Positions 53,201 through 63,897 of a DNA stretch of 64,000 nt are shown one piece after another; the first letter of the stretch is position 1; every line of letters begins with the position of its first letter. The stretch covers positions 92,470,965 to 92,534,964 of the forward strand of contig NC_044572.1 of NCBI RefSeq assembly GCF_901933205.1. Direction: 5' to 3'. The stretch comes from Camarhynchus parvulus. Taxonomy: Eukaryota; Chordata; Aves; Passeriformes; Thraupidae. Under the pieces are notes generated by a model. The model did no database searches. It was not told where the DNA came from and saw only the letters and a program-made list of their open reading frames with translations. Position numbers and translations under genes: made by a program.

Positions 53201-55166
53201 GCACACATTCTGTAGTGTTCTCCCTGCAATGTCTAAGACTTTCCTCAAACTGACAATCTATCACTACAGCTCAGTCATATTCACCACAGTAGATGAAATA
53301 GCAGTGTATTCATTCAGGGAAAGCAGGATTCGGTTTATGTATGAAACTTGTGTTTCTGCTTCATTTGCCAGGTTGCATTTGTTCCACTATGAACAGCCAT
53401 TTAGAAATGTTGTCCTTTGTGTTCTGCATGCCTTGGTTTCATCAGAGTTGGACAACATTACAGCCTCAATTCGCACATCACAATCGAGCTGATGTAATAT
53501 ATGTGAAACTGAGCAGAACGTAAAATTTCTTGTTCAAATTAAATACTTCAGGTACACCTATTGAACTTGCCAGCTGAAGAACTGAATTAAGCAGTCGGTA
53601 TTTGCAAGAGCAGTCCTATCCTCTCAAATGTAAATCACTGCCTAAGGAGAAATCCTGCAACTGAAGGCAGCTAGCACAGAAACAGCAAGATACCAGCAGA
53701 TAGCAACTGGTGCTCCAGGTCCTGTTCAGCAGCAAGGAGAGGATCATACGCTGAAGGCTGCAATTATTACTCCAGAAAAATGTGACAATTTGCTTAAGCA
53801 GAAATGTCCTTAAATACCCATATTCAGGCACCCTTAACTATTCCTTTTTCCTACCTGGGTTCTCGTGCCCTGCTCCCTGGAACCACCTGCCTTTGCAAAG
53901 CCAGAGGTAACTCTCATCAACTTCAACTGGGGCAAGACATAACACCACAGGGACCAGGCAGCATGAAGCACATTTTACTCTTAACACCAAACAGATAATT
54001 TTTGTCACTTTCAAGTGCACTGTACATTTTAAAGAACCACAATGCTTCATCTGAAGCCTGAACAACTTGTTGCTTTGTTGTACTTTATTGAGTAAAACTC
54101 GTCACGCAGCACTGCAAGAAATTAAAGAATTATGGTGACAGAGAAAGCAGCAGAGCACTGGGGCTTCTTAGCATTCTGCAACAAGGAAATCTGACAGGGA
54201 GACCCCAGGAATTACCAGAACACCCCTCCCCACTCACCCCATGCAATCTCTGTTCTGACCTCTCTGTGATATTGAACATACATTATCACCCCTCAGACAT
54301 CCCTCAGCTATAAAACCTGCCCTCTCCCTTTGTGGCACAAACTCACCCCTGCTCCTTTTTCTCCCAATATTGCCAAGTCTCTCCACATGCCCAGAAATGG
54401 CCCTATGTCTCCTGGACACTTTTTCCTACACTGCGTCCCTCCCATCCTTTTACACTTGCCCCACCTTGGCGTAGCAGAAGGAGATGAGCAGCAGCGGGAG
54501 CAGATACCCGAAGACAAACGTGCAAATCACGTAGACCTTCTTGTGGCGTGGGTTGGGCCAGAACTCCCAGCAGAAGGTCTGGTTGCTGGTCTCGCGGTGG
54601 AAGATCCGCTGGTGGTGAGCCACAGGCGAGGCCATGGCGAAGGAGAGCACCCAGATGAGCCCCACACCCAGCATCGCGTTCCGGGGGACGCGCAAGGCTG
54701 AGGAGCGTCGGGAGTGCACGATGGCCACGTACCGGTCCACAGACATGGCTGAGAGTGTGAAGATGCTCACCAGCATGGAGATGGTGAAGAAGTAGTGGAT
54801 GAACTTGCAGATGAAGGCTCCCAGCACCCAGGTGGGGAGCACGTAGACTGTGGACTGGAAGGGGATGCAGAAGAGCAGGTAGGCCAGGTCGGCGATGCTC
54901 AGGTTGAGGATGAAGATGTTGGTGGTGCTTCGGCGCTTGCCTGGCTTGCTCCTCGCCAGCACCGTGATCACCAGGGTGTTGCCCAGCACCCCCAAGGTGA
55001 AGATTAAACCGAAGACGATCAAGGTGATGAAGTTCTCGATGCCGATGCCGAAGAGGGGCTTCCCCTCCGCCTCCGGCAGCCCGGACAGGTTGAACTCCCC
55101 GCGGGGCGCCTCTGCCGCGGCTCGGGACAGGTTGAGGGGCGCCGCCGCGGGCTCTCCTGGCTCCAT
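43927..55166 (-). CDS. GALR1: Galanin receptor 1, complete three-exon coding sequence
   Basis: Join of 55166-54465, 47722-47657 and 44244-43927 (minus strand): 361 codons plus TGA. The product is a rhodopsin-class GPCR of the plasma membrane that binds the neuropeptide galanin; the mammalian receptor signals mainly through Gi/o. Visible: N-glycosylation sequons at N12, N26 and N195; TM1 about 46-70; TM2 82-104; TM3 118-140 followed by DRY at 144-146; TM4 165-185; TM5 211-231; TM6 259-280; TM7 with NPIIY at 311-315; C120 and C199 placed for the TM3-ECL2 disulfide; a C-tail cysteine (C332) suited to palmitoylation. Known galanin-contact residues of the human protein (F115, H264, H267, E271, F282) match F127, H275/H276 region, H279, E283 and F294, a constant offset of 12 caused by a longer N-terminus. 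Human GALR1 is 349 residues. The ATG at 55164-55166 has A at -3 and G at +4, and no other ATG lies within 530 nt upstream. GALR2/3 are excluded by the TM6-C-tail sequence and the three-exon layout. Confidence 0.97.
44245..47656 (-). other. GALR1: GALR1 intron 2 (3,412 bp)
   Basis: Bounded by GTATGT and CAG. It is AT-rich, with an A-run on the plus strand at about 44330-44348, which is a U-run in the transcript about 85 nt upstream of exon 3. No interspersed repeat or extra exon was recognised. Confidence 0.92.
47657..47722 (-). CDS. GALR1: GALR1 coding exon 2 (residues 235-256), too short for ORF calling
   Basis: A 66-nt exon encoding VLNHLHKKLKNMSKKSEASK plus KK, the basic third intracellular loop. 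It is bounded by the acceptor TTTTCAG and the donor GTATGT, phase 0 on both sides. Translation joins exon 1 (CYAK) to exon 3 (TAQTVL) without a gap and matches the family. The 22-codon middle exon agrees with the known mammalian GALR1 gene structure. The loop is the expected G-protein coupling surface, with eight lysines. Confidence 0.96.
48032..48127 (+). repeat. 95-bp intronic duplicate, copy A
   Basis: Nearly identical to 51680-51774: three substitutions and one single-base indel over 96 positions, same orientation, both in GALR1 intron 1, 3.65 kb apart. Flanks are unrelated. Not a repeat family that I recognise. Confidence 0.95.
49407..49432 (+). other. G-rich tract in GALR1 intron 1
   Basis: Runs GGGGG, GGG, GG, GG, GG and GGG lie within 26 nt on the plus strand, the GALR1 template strand. 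It could form a two-tetrad or imperfect G-quadruplex. Isolated in AT-rich sequence. Confidence 0.5.
50001..50050. repeat. (ATTC)n microsatellite
   Basis: About 12 perfect ATTC units that switch without a break into the (TTCC)n array at 50051. Confidence 0.97.
50051..50505. repeat. (TTCC)n array with GCCAC interruptions
   Basis: About 450 bp of CTTC/TTCC units, interrupted seven times by GCCAC at 50168, 50189, 50266, 50435, 50464, 50477 and 50490. The last three are exactly 13 bp apart, giving a secondary unit GCCACTTCCTTCC. The GALR1 transcript reads this as GGAA-rich purine sequence. The long frames on both strands are artefacts of the repeat. It is followed by a CT-rich tail to about 50545. 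Confidence 0.98.
51680..51774 (+). repeat. 95-bp intronic duplicate, copy B
   Basis: Partner of 48032-48127. The shared core includes CTCTCTTCTTCCATAAAAAG and GGTTTAGAATGACCTTTAGT. Similarity stops abruptly at both ends (after ATGTTTT on the right). Confidence 0.95.
52495..52640 (+). mobile_element. CR1 LINE scrap
   Basis: AGGCTGAGGGAGTTGGGGTT and GTTCAGCCTGAGAAGGCTCC are diagnostic of CR1 (52504-52545). The remaining ~95 bp is diverged. Plus orientation, antisense to GALR1. Confidence 0.7.
54465..55166 (-). CDS. GALR1: GALR1 coding exon 1 (residues 1-234)
   Basis: 702 coding bases from the ATG to an AAG codon at 54465-54467 (K234), then the donor GTGGGG. It encodes the extracellular N-terminus and TM1-TM5, ending in the family sequence CYAK. 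The reading frame stays open only four codons into the intron. The first 38 residues are rich in Ala, Pro and Glu and differ from mammalian receptors, with two NLS sequons; from LFGIGIENF onward the sequence is highly conserved. The exon is very GC-rich, unlike the AT-rich flanks, because it lies in the CpG island. Confidence 0.97.
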
Positions 55167-56105
55167 CCTTCCCTTGCGCGCCGGGCAAACTTCCCGGCAC
55201 CTGGGACCGCGGCGATGCCGGGGCGGTGGCGCCCCACCAGCGCCGGGCAGGGAAGGGCGGAGGTGGCGCCGCGCTGGGCGCAGCCTGCGCTGCCGGGAGC
55301 GGAGCCGGCGCGGCAGCCCCGCCGCCCTCCGCAGCCGCGCTCCGCCCGCCTCGGCCCCTGGCCCGGGCCCCGCCGCCCCCGCCGCCGGGGAGGCGCTCCG
55401 GCCGCGCCCGCCCCGCCCGCGGATCCTCCGCGCCTCTGCGCTGCTTCGGGAGACTGAGCTGCACGGGAACGTGTCCTCGGAGAAAGGGGAGGTGGGGTTT
55501 TCTTGCCCTCTTTATTTCCCCCCGCCTTTTCTTCCCACCCTTCAGCTTGTAGGTGTTCCCCCACCCAGGGCGGCAGCCGGAATCCCGGTCTTCTCCCTGG
55601 AAAACTTCTCTCCGCTCGGTGCCGCCGCTCCCAGGGAGGCTCGGGAGCCGTGTCTCCCAGCAGGGCTAGGCGGCGCTCGGCTGGTCCGGCCGGGCATCAA
55701 TGAACTCGCTCGGACACACAGAAATGATGAAACGCCCGTGCGAACACACCTCAACAGGTAGCCGGCAGCAAGAGTTTCTCCGGATTAAGCGCCGCCTGTG
55801 CTCACTCTTCTCACCTCCTTCACAGGTTTCCTCCATCAATCACTGAGTATCTCAAATGACAAAAGGCGGCAGACATTGTCACGCCTTCCTATTAAAAAAC
55901 CAAAACAAACCAACAAACCAAAACCCGCACACACATAAAGCAAAAGAATTGGAATAGGAAGTCTAGCCGCTTTTCGCTGCCAAATCACGACGTTCAGGAT
56001 CTCCGCCGCGGCAGGAGCGCATCGGTGCTGGGGGCCCGCGGGCTCCTCGGAGCCGGGCAGCCGCGAGCAGAGCTACACGGGGCCGGAACGGGAGCTCCTG
56101 GAAAG
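54470..56105 (-). promoter_or_regulatory. GALR1: CpG island covering GALR1 exon 1 and promoter
   Basis: Dense CpG and C+G runs in an otherwise AT-rich, CpG-poor window. The densest part is 55020-55460. Weaker blocks lie at 55560-55760 and 55970-56100. GGGCGG/CCGCCC boxes of Sp1 type are frequent upstream of the ATG. An island over the first exon is typical of a vertebrate developmental or neuronal receptor promoter. The transcription start cannot be placed from sequence alone. Confidence 0.88.
55355..55380 (-). promoter_or_regulatory. Potential G-quadruplex, sense strand, upstream of GALR1 ATG
   Basis: On the minus strand four G-runs (5, 4, 3 and 4 G) are separated by loops of 4, 3 and 3 nt, which satisfies the usual G3+N1-7 rule. 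It sits 189-214 nt before the ATG, so it would be promoter DNA or, if transcription starts upstream, 5' UTR RNA. Confidence 0.6.
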
Positions 56106-56221
56106 GCAGTCCTTGCAGAACGGGGTTAAACATGAAACTTCCTCCAGCACACGGATGCGAGTTCATGAGAATATTCTCACTTGCACATACACCTTGTGAA
56201 TGAAACGGATTTGCCTGAGGT

Positions 56222-56227
56222 TTTATA
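56222..56227 (-). promoter_or_regulatory. Candidate TATA box at the upstream edge of the CpG island
   Basis: TATAAA on the minus strand in the context GGATATAAAACC. It would start a transcript near 56195 with a 5' UTR of about 1 kb containing several upstream ATGs. Initiation inside the island is the alternative. CAGCTG E-boxes lie just upstream at 56262, 56403 and 56414. Confidence 0.3.
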
Positions 56228-56431
56228 TCCATTTGTTTCCAAATTACCAGTCAGTGAGCTGCAGCTGGCGGCAGCAGTGACCAACAGAACAGCCCAGATG
56301 TGCTGCTGGAGGCAGCGAGCTTTTGTTTGCATATTTTTCAGTCTGTAGTTTGACGGGGTTTTTTCTACCTTTCTTTTTGCTTCTTACATTGAAGCATCTC
56401 AGCAGCTGCCCATCAGCTGACAGCAAAGCCA

Positions 56432-58749
56432 TCGACTTCTGCAGATCTAGATTTTCATTAAACTAATGTATGGTCTGCTCCATTATGTCCAAAGGAACAC
56501 ATCATGGGAGAGCACAATTCAGTTTATATAGATCTAAGAAACTTTTATTTGGATTGAGCTGGTTTCTACACCTGTTGTAACTCATTTAAGTATTTATAAA
56601 TACATCAAGCAAAAATAAACTAGCGGGGATTCCTGAAAGACTTGGGTTTAGAATTTTTTGTAATGTGCATTCTTTACAGTTTTGTTGATGTGTTTGATTA
56701 CCATGCAAATCTACTAGTCTCTACTTCTGCAAGGGATGTGAGAAAGAGCACTTAAACATTTCTAGGATACATTAGATATCACACACTTTTTGGAAAGTCT
56801 CTGAATATATTGTGAAAATGAACAGAAGTCTATAGATTTTCCTAATGTTGCTGATGCCTGTGTTTGTCTATGAATTCCTTCATGTGGTGAAGGAGATACA
56901 AGAAATGCTTTGAATACGACTGATGGTTTGCTTTTGAATCATGTCATGTTGCCAGACACCACTCATTTTCCAGGATGTCTGGAGTGCAGCTCTGGTTTTG
57001 ATGAAGCTAATGCAATCCTGCATCTGATAGGCTGCTGGTCCTCACCGCGCACACTTCTGTTTTCTCGCTAAATAATATGTTTTGTACAGAATAGCCTGAA
57101 AGGTTAGAACAAAGGATATTACACTTAACAGAAAAGTAAGCAGGAAAAGTCGGTATAGAAACAAAATCAATTTTAGCAGGAATCAAACTGAAAATCACAT
57201 TAGTGATTTGGATGGGAGAGCTGACTATTGGTTCCCTTTGCATATTTAATTGACAGTTCTGTGGTTCAAGCTTTGCTTTTCTGCTACATATCTATTGTAA
57301 AGTGTCTATACAGCTCCTATAAGACTACCCTGAGCATTAGGGGCAAAAAACCCCAAGAATAAAACTGTATCATGGCTTTTCTCTCAGATCTTCAGGCATC
57401 AGCTTTTACATGAGTGAATGAAAGTCCCCACACTGAAAACACTCATGATGCTGCTAAGATTGTCATAACCAAACAGGTATTGACGTGTTAAACCACTGTT
57501 CTTCTTATCTAGACTAAGTAAAATTTTCATGCAGAAGAAAGTTGAGATGGAAAAGCTGTTGTGAATTCAGTACAAATAAATATATAGTTAAATACAGGAG
57601 CTAGTTGAAAAACCATGAGAAAAAAAAGCAGTAAAAAGATTGCATTGCACTTTAAGAAAATAAATTTCATGTCTTAGCAAAAGAGATGTCTTAAGCATGT
57701 ACTTCACACAAATTCCTGGAGTAGAAATCTGCATTTTAAAGGCAGATGTGAACTTCAACTCAAAATTCAAAATAAAAATGTCCATGATTCATAACCAACC
57801 TTTGATTTGGTTTCTATAAATTTAGTATGTAGAAGTCAAGCATCTATATCATTTATTCCCCTTTTATCTATATTCTTGGGAATAATGTAACCCTCGGGTC
57901 ACAGTTGTCACTACATTCAGATTTCCATAGCGGAGAAGTGTCGCCAATAAATTGAAGCTTATTGCTTCTTCCTGACATTTAAAAAGAAGTAAACATCTGC
58001 CCATATACATTTGCGCTCCATTGTCATTTCATCCCTGAGTCTGTGCTGATTTTTTTGTCCTCCTAGTTCTCTACTCCAGTTCTTAAAAATCGGTTCTAAA
58101 AAAGTGATAAAATGCAGGCAATCAAAAATAAATTTGAAGCAAAGTTTCCAAAATCCCATTCCATATTTAGTGCTTTCAAGTAACAGGTTTTAGGCTTAAA
58201 AATTGTACATAAAAACATGTATCCATTCTGTATTCAAAGCCCAGAAATTTTCTCTGCAAAAAATGCCAAAAGCTAAACACCTTGGTCTAACAACTTGAAC
58301 TTGCTTTATAGTTGAAGAGAGTCGCTTGTTTCATTTTCCTTCATTTGTGACAATTACCCCATGGGATGCTTTTTAATGTTGGCTGCAGAAGCAACTCGCC
58401 TGTGCACAGAAACACAGCTGTGTTTTGTCTAAAACAGGATCAAGTGTACACTTGTAATACAACATAGCACAATAGATCAGGTCTTACTAAACTCAGGAGA
58501 ATGCAGCAGGTATCCAGGTCATGGGCACAGCAGCTGAAGAAGTCTTTCAAATGGACAATTATTCCACCTTCAAACTGCTTTGTAAAATGTGCAACTGACT
58601 GGAGTGAGGTCATAGGGCTTATGAAAGGCTTAAGTTGTGTAAAATGAGCATCATGTTTCTATATAGGAAAAGCAGAAATACGGGCTCAAGAAGCTACCTT
58701 AGCCATGATGTTGGCAAACATCAAAATTATCAAGGCTGAAAGAGGCAGC
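56432..58749. other. Upstream flank of GALR1, no feature recognised
   Basis: AT-rich sequence with no repeat family or exon recognised. Distal regulatory elements of GALR1 could lie here. Confidence 0.5.
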
Positions 58750-59180
58750 AGTAGAAAGAAGTAGCTTGGAAAGCGTGATTCCAGCTGAAGCAGGTGTGTG
58801 CTGCTGGCAAAGCAGCCAAGAGTTTGCAGGTTGCTTTGTCTGGGGTCAGCTCCAGGCACAGGCAGAGGCAGGGAACCTTTCATGTCAGGGAAAAGGCCAG
58901 GACCTCACTGTCCAGCCCTGGAGACCTTGGTCACCAGGGCCTTTCTTTGGGCAAAGGGAGAAAACAGGTGGGCAGTGCACAGTGGATAGATGCAATGGAC
59001 ACCTTTCCCACCACTTATTGCTCTCTCTACACTCTCCTCCATCCTGGCAGCAGCAGTAGCAACCTTGGCTCCTTCAGGTTCTCCACAGCACTCAGGAAGG
59101 GCTTGTGTGTCAGCAGCACCCTGGACTTGGCTTGATACCAGTCTTCCTCATTCAAGAGAAGCAAAATCTGATTGATACGC
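58750..59180 (-). other. GC-richer block with a coding-like minus-strand segment
   Basis: The composition shifts sharply from its surroundings. On the minus strand, 59175-59030 translates to a stretch with mixed, protein-like composition (RRINQILLLLNEEDWYQAK, then SRVLLTHKPFLSAVENLKEP). It is part of a 125-codon frame whose 5' part looks random. I do not recognise the protein. It could be a decayed gene fragment, an unannotated exon or transposon sequence. Confidence 0.3.
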
Positions 59181-60362
59181 CTTGCCGAGGAGCATGGAGA
59201 TGGCTCCAAATACAGTTGTGAAGGAAAAAAATGTGAGTGGATTGCCAATTTCCTGGAGGCAACATGTCCAAAAAATATATAAATCATAATTTTGATTGTT
59301 CTTGGAATATGGACTTTTTTATATGGACACCTAGGTAAGCAGAGATTTACAGCGTGCAGGAAAATGGTAAGATATACCTCTATAGCTGTGCAAAGATGTA
59401 GCAAAGAAAACCAGGATTTTTGTAGACAAAAACTGCTAGTTCGCCATTTCTTTTAATTTTGTATATCAGACTGTCATCATATCAATTGTGAGTCAGGAAA
59501 CAAAAACCCTAATGCAGATTTAATAGTCTTCATTAGAACTACTATCAGATCCTGTCTGCTTTACAAGATATATCTTCTATCTTCTAGGCAAATAGACTGA
59601 CAAAATTATTTTCAGTTACAAAGTTCTGGGGATGATTAAAAGACTATTTTCCTTTAAAGGTTTTTATGCTGCACATCACTTTACTGCTGTTAGGACTTTG
59701 GTTGCATCAGAATTCAAGGAGAGGGAATTAAGATATAGAGATCAAAACCAACAAATTCCGCACAGCAAATTCATTCCATAGTTGCCATAGGTCTCAGCTT
59801 CAGGTCTTGCAGAAGCCAATTTCGGCTGCCAGCTCTCTGGGCTTTAGTGAATCCTTACCCCAGCTCTTGTAATTTTTTTTCCTGACAGAACAGAGACCAG
59901 TTTTACTTTCAGATAATTACTGAAACATTTTATTGTAGTGGATGGAGGTAGTTTAAGCTTTGAGCCAGACTTTTCTTTTTTATTGGTTTTAGTAACTGCC
60001 TAAGCTGGGGCTTCTGGATTCAGACTCAGTTGTGCAGTGTTTTAATTGCTCTGGGAGAAGGTTTCATTCAGAGTCCAGATCACTGAAGTGATTCTGTTTT
60101 TCATTTTTCTGACATTTCATGGGAGATGTTATGGCTCAGGGTTTATTTGAAGTTAACCAAAATTATAGATGTGGTTGCCTTCCCTCATCTCTCAAGACTC
60201 AGTGGGCATGTTCAGAGCTCCATGGAAGAGGGTTCTGCTGGAGGAGTTCCTAATCTACCTGCCCCTCATCTCCGAAGGCAAACTGAAATCAGAAAGAAGA
60301 ACAATTAATTATGTGTAACCAATCTTCATAAATACCTATTTATCATAAAACAACAGCACTGA
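59181..60362. other. Intergenic, no feature recognised
   Basis: AT-rich sequence; nothing supportable was seen. Confidence 0.5.
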
Positions 60363-60960
60363 TGGAACCCCCCATGCCTATCGGTTTCTCGAGGTCAGGA
60401 TTGAAGGCTCTTAGGACAGTAGTTCCTGTTTGGACTCACGTGTTTATTATTTCTTATCTGTGAAACAGCCTCACGACCATGAGTTCTGCAGCCTTTCATT
60501 AGCACGGCACAAAATGGCTAACTATCTCTTGTTACAAGGTCTTTTATGACTAAACTATCCAATTAAGAAAGGACACCTAGATTATTTTCCCTTTTAACCC
60601 AGTAACTGATCCCTGTAAGCCCGCAATGTGGACTTTTCTGTCCAATCGAAAAACATCACCCAAACCCATGAAGAAGAAGGAAGAAGGTAAAGAGGAACAA
60701 CCTTCCTCTGCCCTAAAACCTCCATCTTGCTTCATATTTATTTCTATATTCTAAAACCCCAAACTCTAAGTTTTCCACCCTCTGATATTACACACTTCTA
60801 ACCAACTACACGCCTGTAATCCCAGTACTATCAATTAGTTTTGGAAGTCTGTTCCATGGCCTCAGGTCAAATGCAGTGCTCTCTTGTGAGTCTGTGCCTT
60901 TAAGCACAGAAAGTTTAAAATGCTCAGCATCCAGGTTTCCAATACCCACCTTTGTAGACA
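60363..60960 (-). mobile_element. Solo LTR of an avian endogenous retrovirus
   Basis: Begins TGGAACCCCCCATGCCTATC on the plus strand. AATAAA reads on the minus strand at 60448-60443, which places the R region there and sets the orientation. The text (GTTCCTGTTTGGACTCACG, AAAAACATCACCCAAACCCA) resembles an LTR family I remember from songbirds. The far end, near 60960, and a target-site duplication could not be fixed. Confidence 0.7.
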
Positions 60961-63171
60961 TTCGTAGTGCTCAGCTATGATTTGCAACCAGAAATCTGTT
61001 ATTGTTTATTTACATTCCTAATGCAGAAATTTAAGCATACTCCTCTCTTTTTTATGAATATGGAAAATGGTGTATTCTCTCTGCTTTTGCAGACACTGTT
61101 CAATATCTGAAGACAACCAGCCCTTGCTGGATACAGTTCAGATTCACACGTGCCCCCCTGGTGGAGGAACTTGAGGCAAAAATTTGATCCAACATACAAA
61201 GATTCCTTGGCTTTTCCTCCTGGAAGGAAAATAGCAACATGTCTTGGTGTACAATGACAATTTTTAGTGAATCCAGAGGATTATATAAACTACCCTGAAG
61301 AAGCATTGCAAGTAGGCTCAATGGCAGAGCATCCATACTTTGTGCCTTTACATATCCAACTTTTCCTGTCAGTCCCATGTGCAGCCCAGTCCTTTGTGTC
61401 AACAGCTCAGCATGAGAAGCTGTGCTTGCTTTTGCTCATCAAATGCCCTCATGACATTATTTTTGAGGTATTTCACCCCAAAAAAGCCTGGAGTAACATG
61501 AGTGAATCAATATGCAGATAGGGTGGTTTCATATTTAATATAATGCCAAACTTAGTGTCAGAAGATAAATTATTCCTGTATTCCTGTAATTTCTAAGAAA
61601 TTGATTTTTAGGTTTAGTTTGGATTTGGTGTGCAAAAGAAGACACACTAACTCATTTTATCTTGATCAGATTCTTGCTATATCTTTTATTTTTCCCCCTT
61701 TTAAAATAACTCCAGAAACCACCTTTTGAAACTTCCGCTTTTTTAATAAAAAGTATTTTTTTTTAGTTTTAATGATGTTTGTCTTCCACTGATATCCCAC
61801 AAGTAATTGTCCAGAAATAAATAAATCACAGCATCAATTTAGTAGATTACAGAATTGGCATAACTTAATGAATCTGCTTCCATTAAAAAAAAATAGGTTA
61901 GAGTGAACTCTTAGATTCACTGAGTTTGAAATCTATCACTGATGAAATTTGGCTCAGCTGGAACCTTGTCAGTTTGTACCAATTTTCTATCGGGTTTTGA
62001 CATTTTATAAAAAGTTATTTACTAAAGAAATCCTCAGCTTATATTCACATAGTCATTTAAGAATTTAATATGGTAACATAAATTAAAATGCAAGCTTTTT
62101 AGTTTTATTATGGTGGCCTGTGTTTGATTTAATTTTTGTTTAAGGATAAACTGAAACCTTGAAGGGAAAAGTATGGCCACAGAAACTAAGGAGTAAAACC
62201 ACTTTTCAATTACTTTAGTCATATTTATCAGATTTTTTTTTGGTACACATGTCTATTAAAGACTTTTAAAAGAAAAATACTCAAAAGAGATATCTGAAAT
62301 GAATCTATAGCTCATTTTATCTATCTGAGAATTTTCAATAAATTGTTTCAGTTGTGAAAGGATGACTTTATTCATGAATATGATCTTTTGCTATTCTTAC
62401 TCAAAAATATCACATCAAGAACACTATGCATCAGCTGTATCTATCAGTTGTTGCCTGGAGATAGAATTAGTTCCTCAGATTTTTTCCATGTATCAAAAAT
62501 AATCAATAGATAACACATTTCTTCTGAGATGCAGAGAACCCAGAGTAGTGTTATTAAATCCTCAGCAGAGCTTATCCAAATTGAATTTAATGAAATTGAA
62601 GTACTTCAGGGATTTTGTTTCATGAGCTTGCTGCCTTTCTTCCTATTATTTTATACTGCGATCTTTTCTAGAAGCATGATGCTTGCAATTATGATTTTTT
62701 TGCAATACCATAGGAAAAGCTATGTGTCAAAGAGGGGGACAATATTACATAGCTATGGTTGAAGAGAATGGGTTTGTGTTTAAATTGTCTTAGGACAATT
62801 ATGCACTGGGCTCTTGTAGTACACATTCCCTTACAAAAATTTTGAAGGAAAATTTCAGTGCTTGAAATTTTTGCTGCATTAGGTTACAGAAAACAAACCA
62901 GTAAATATTCACTAAATCACTTCAGAAAACCTAATGTAGAAAAACTTGAATCAGCCAATACCAAACTAACTCATGGCCACTTGCACAGCCATATAAATCG
63001 CTTATTTTTGTATTTTTCAGTCATCACTAAAATAGAAAGATTTCGTGTCGAAAATTGTGTAATAAATGACATATTTTCTTCAGCAGTTTGGGTATATTTA
63101 TGCAAAGTAATGGATATAGCCAAGGACTTAAAACAAAGCTGAAATTCTCTCAAGGCATTCTATATAGTCAT
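60961..63171. other. Intergenic, no feature recognised
   Basis: AT-rich sequence with no gene or repeat family recognised. Confidence 0.5.
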
Positions 63172-63186
63172 TGCGTCAGACGTCAT
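63172..63186. promoter_or_regulatory. Pair of abutting ATF/CREB-like sites
   Basis: TGCGTCA (63172-63178) directly abuts GACGTCAT (63179-63186). Both are close to CRE/ATF half- or full-site consensus. Two CpGs within ten bases are unusual in this CpG-depleted region. Function is inferred. Confidence 0.3.
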
Positions 63187-63897
63187 CAGTAAGCTTCTCT
63201 CGGCAAAACACAGTTTTGTGTCCATACTCATACAACCTTGACTGACCATCAAAAACTTCAGCAAGGGACACTTCCCCCAGCAGATCTTATTCCTGGACAG
63301 GGGTGCACCATCAGAAGCGATGTGTTGAGCCACCTAAAGCTGTTCCACAGGTCTGTTCTAACAGTCAAAATTTACCTGAGACCATTATTTTCTAGATACA
63401 CTGAGCAGCAGGTAGCTTCTTAGTGTTGAAGGCATGATCATAGAAATATGTATTTGTCCCTCAGTATCTGTTTCTCATTTTCTCTGTACTTAGCTGTTTC
63501 TCGGAAATGAAATACAGGTATTTGAACCATAAGAAGTTCTGAAAAGGCAATAATTGTTAGAAGCTTGACCAAAGTGAAAACTTACTTAGTCTTAATTCTG
63601 TTCACCTGCAAAAGTGATACAAGTAAGACTTTTTGAGCATATGATCTGCGATGTGGGGGCTGCCTCCTGCAAATTTTCCTGTGTTTCTTCCAATTTTAAA
63701 TAATTCTGGTTTAATACAAAGAATTACCATATAATATTGTTACTCTACTTTAAAAAAAAAACCAAAACAAACCAACAAAAACCGGCTTCTTTTTCTCGAA
63801 CCTTTAGAGGAGACTTTTCATTATATTGATTATGAAAATATTTTAGAAATTTGTAGTAATGGTATAACAGGCTGGGTATCTGCTCAAAAGAGGGACG

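Larger units (their letters stand above)
47723..54464 (-). other. GALR1: GALR1 intron 1 (6,742 bp)
   Basis: Bounded by GTGGGG and CAG. It contains the (ATTC)n/(TTCC)n array at 50001-50505, a CR1 scrap at 52495-52560, a pair of 95-bp direct copies (48032-48127 and 51680-51774) and a G-rich tract at 49407-49432. The rest is ordinary AT-rich sequence with no exon-like reading frame that I recognise. Confidence 0.93.

Noticed and set aside
54403..55464. 353-codon minus-strand frame overlapping GALR1 exon 1 in another frame, and a 181-codon frame from 55564
   Set aside because: Both start at GTG, not ATG. The Arg/Ala/Gly-rich translation is what stop-poor GC-rich DNA gives in any frame.
54895..55761. 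288-codon plus-strand frame across the CpG island (possible antisense gene)
   Set aside because: Antisense shadow of GALR1 exon 1 plus GC-rich promoter; no family resemblance or splice evidence.
55891..55925. A/C-rich string AACCAAAACAAACCAACAAA, repeated in similar form near 63760
   Set aside because: Low-complexity A-rich sequence common in bird genomes; similarity between the two is not informative.
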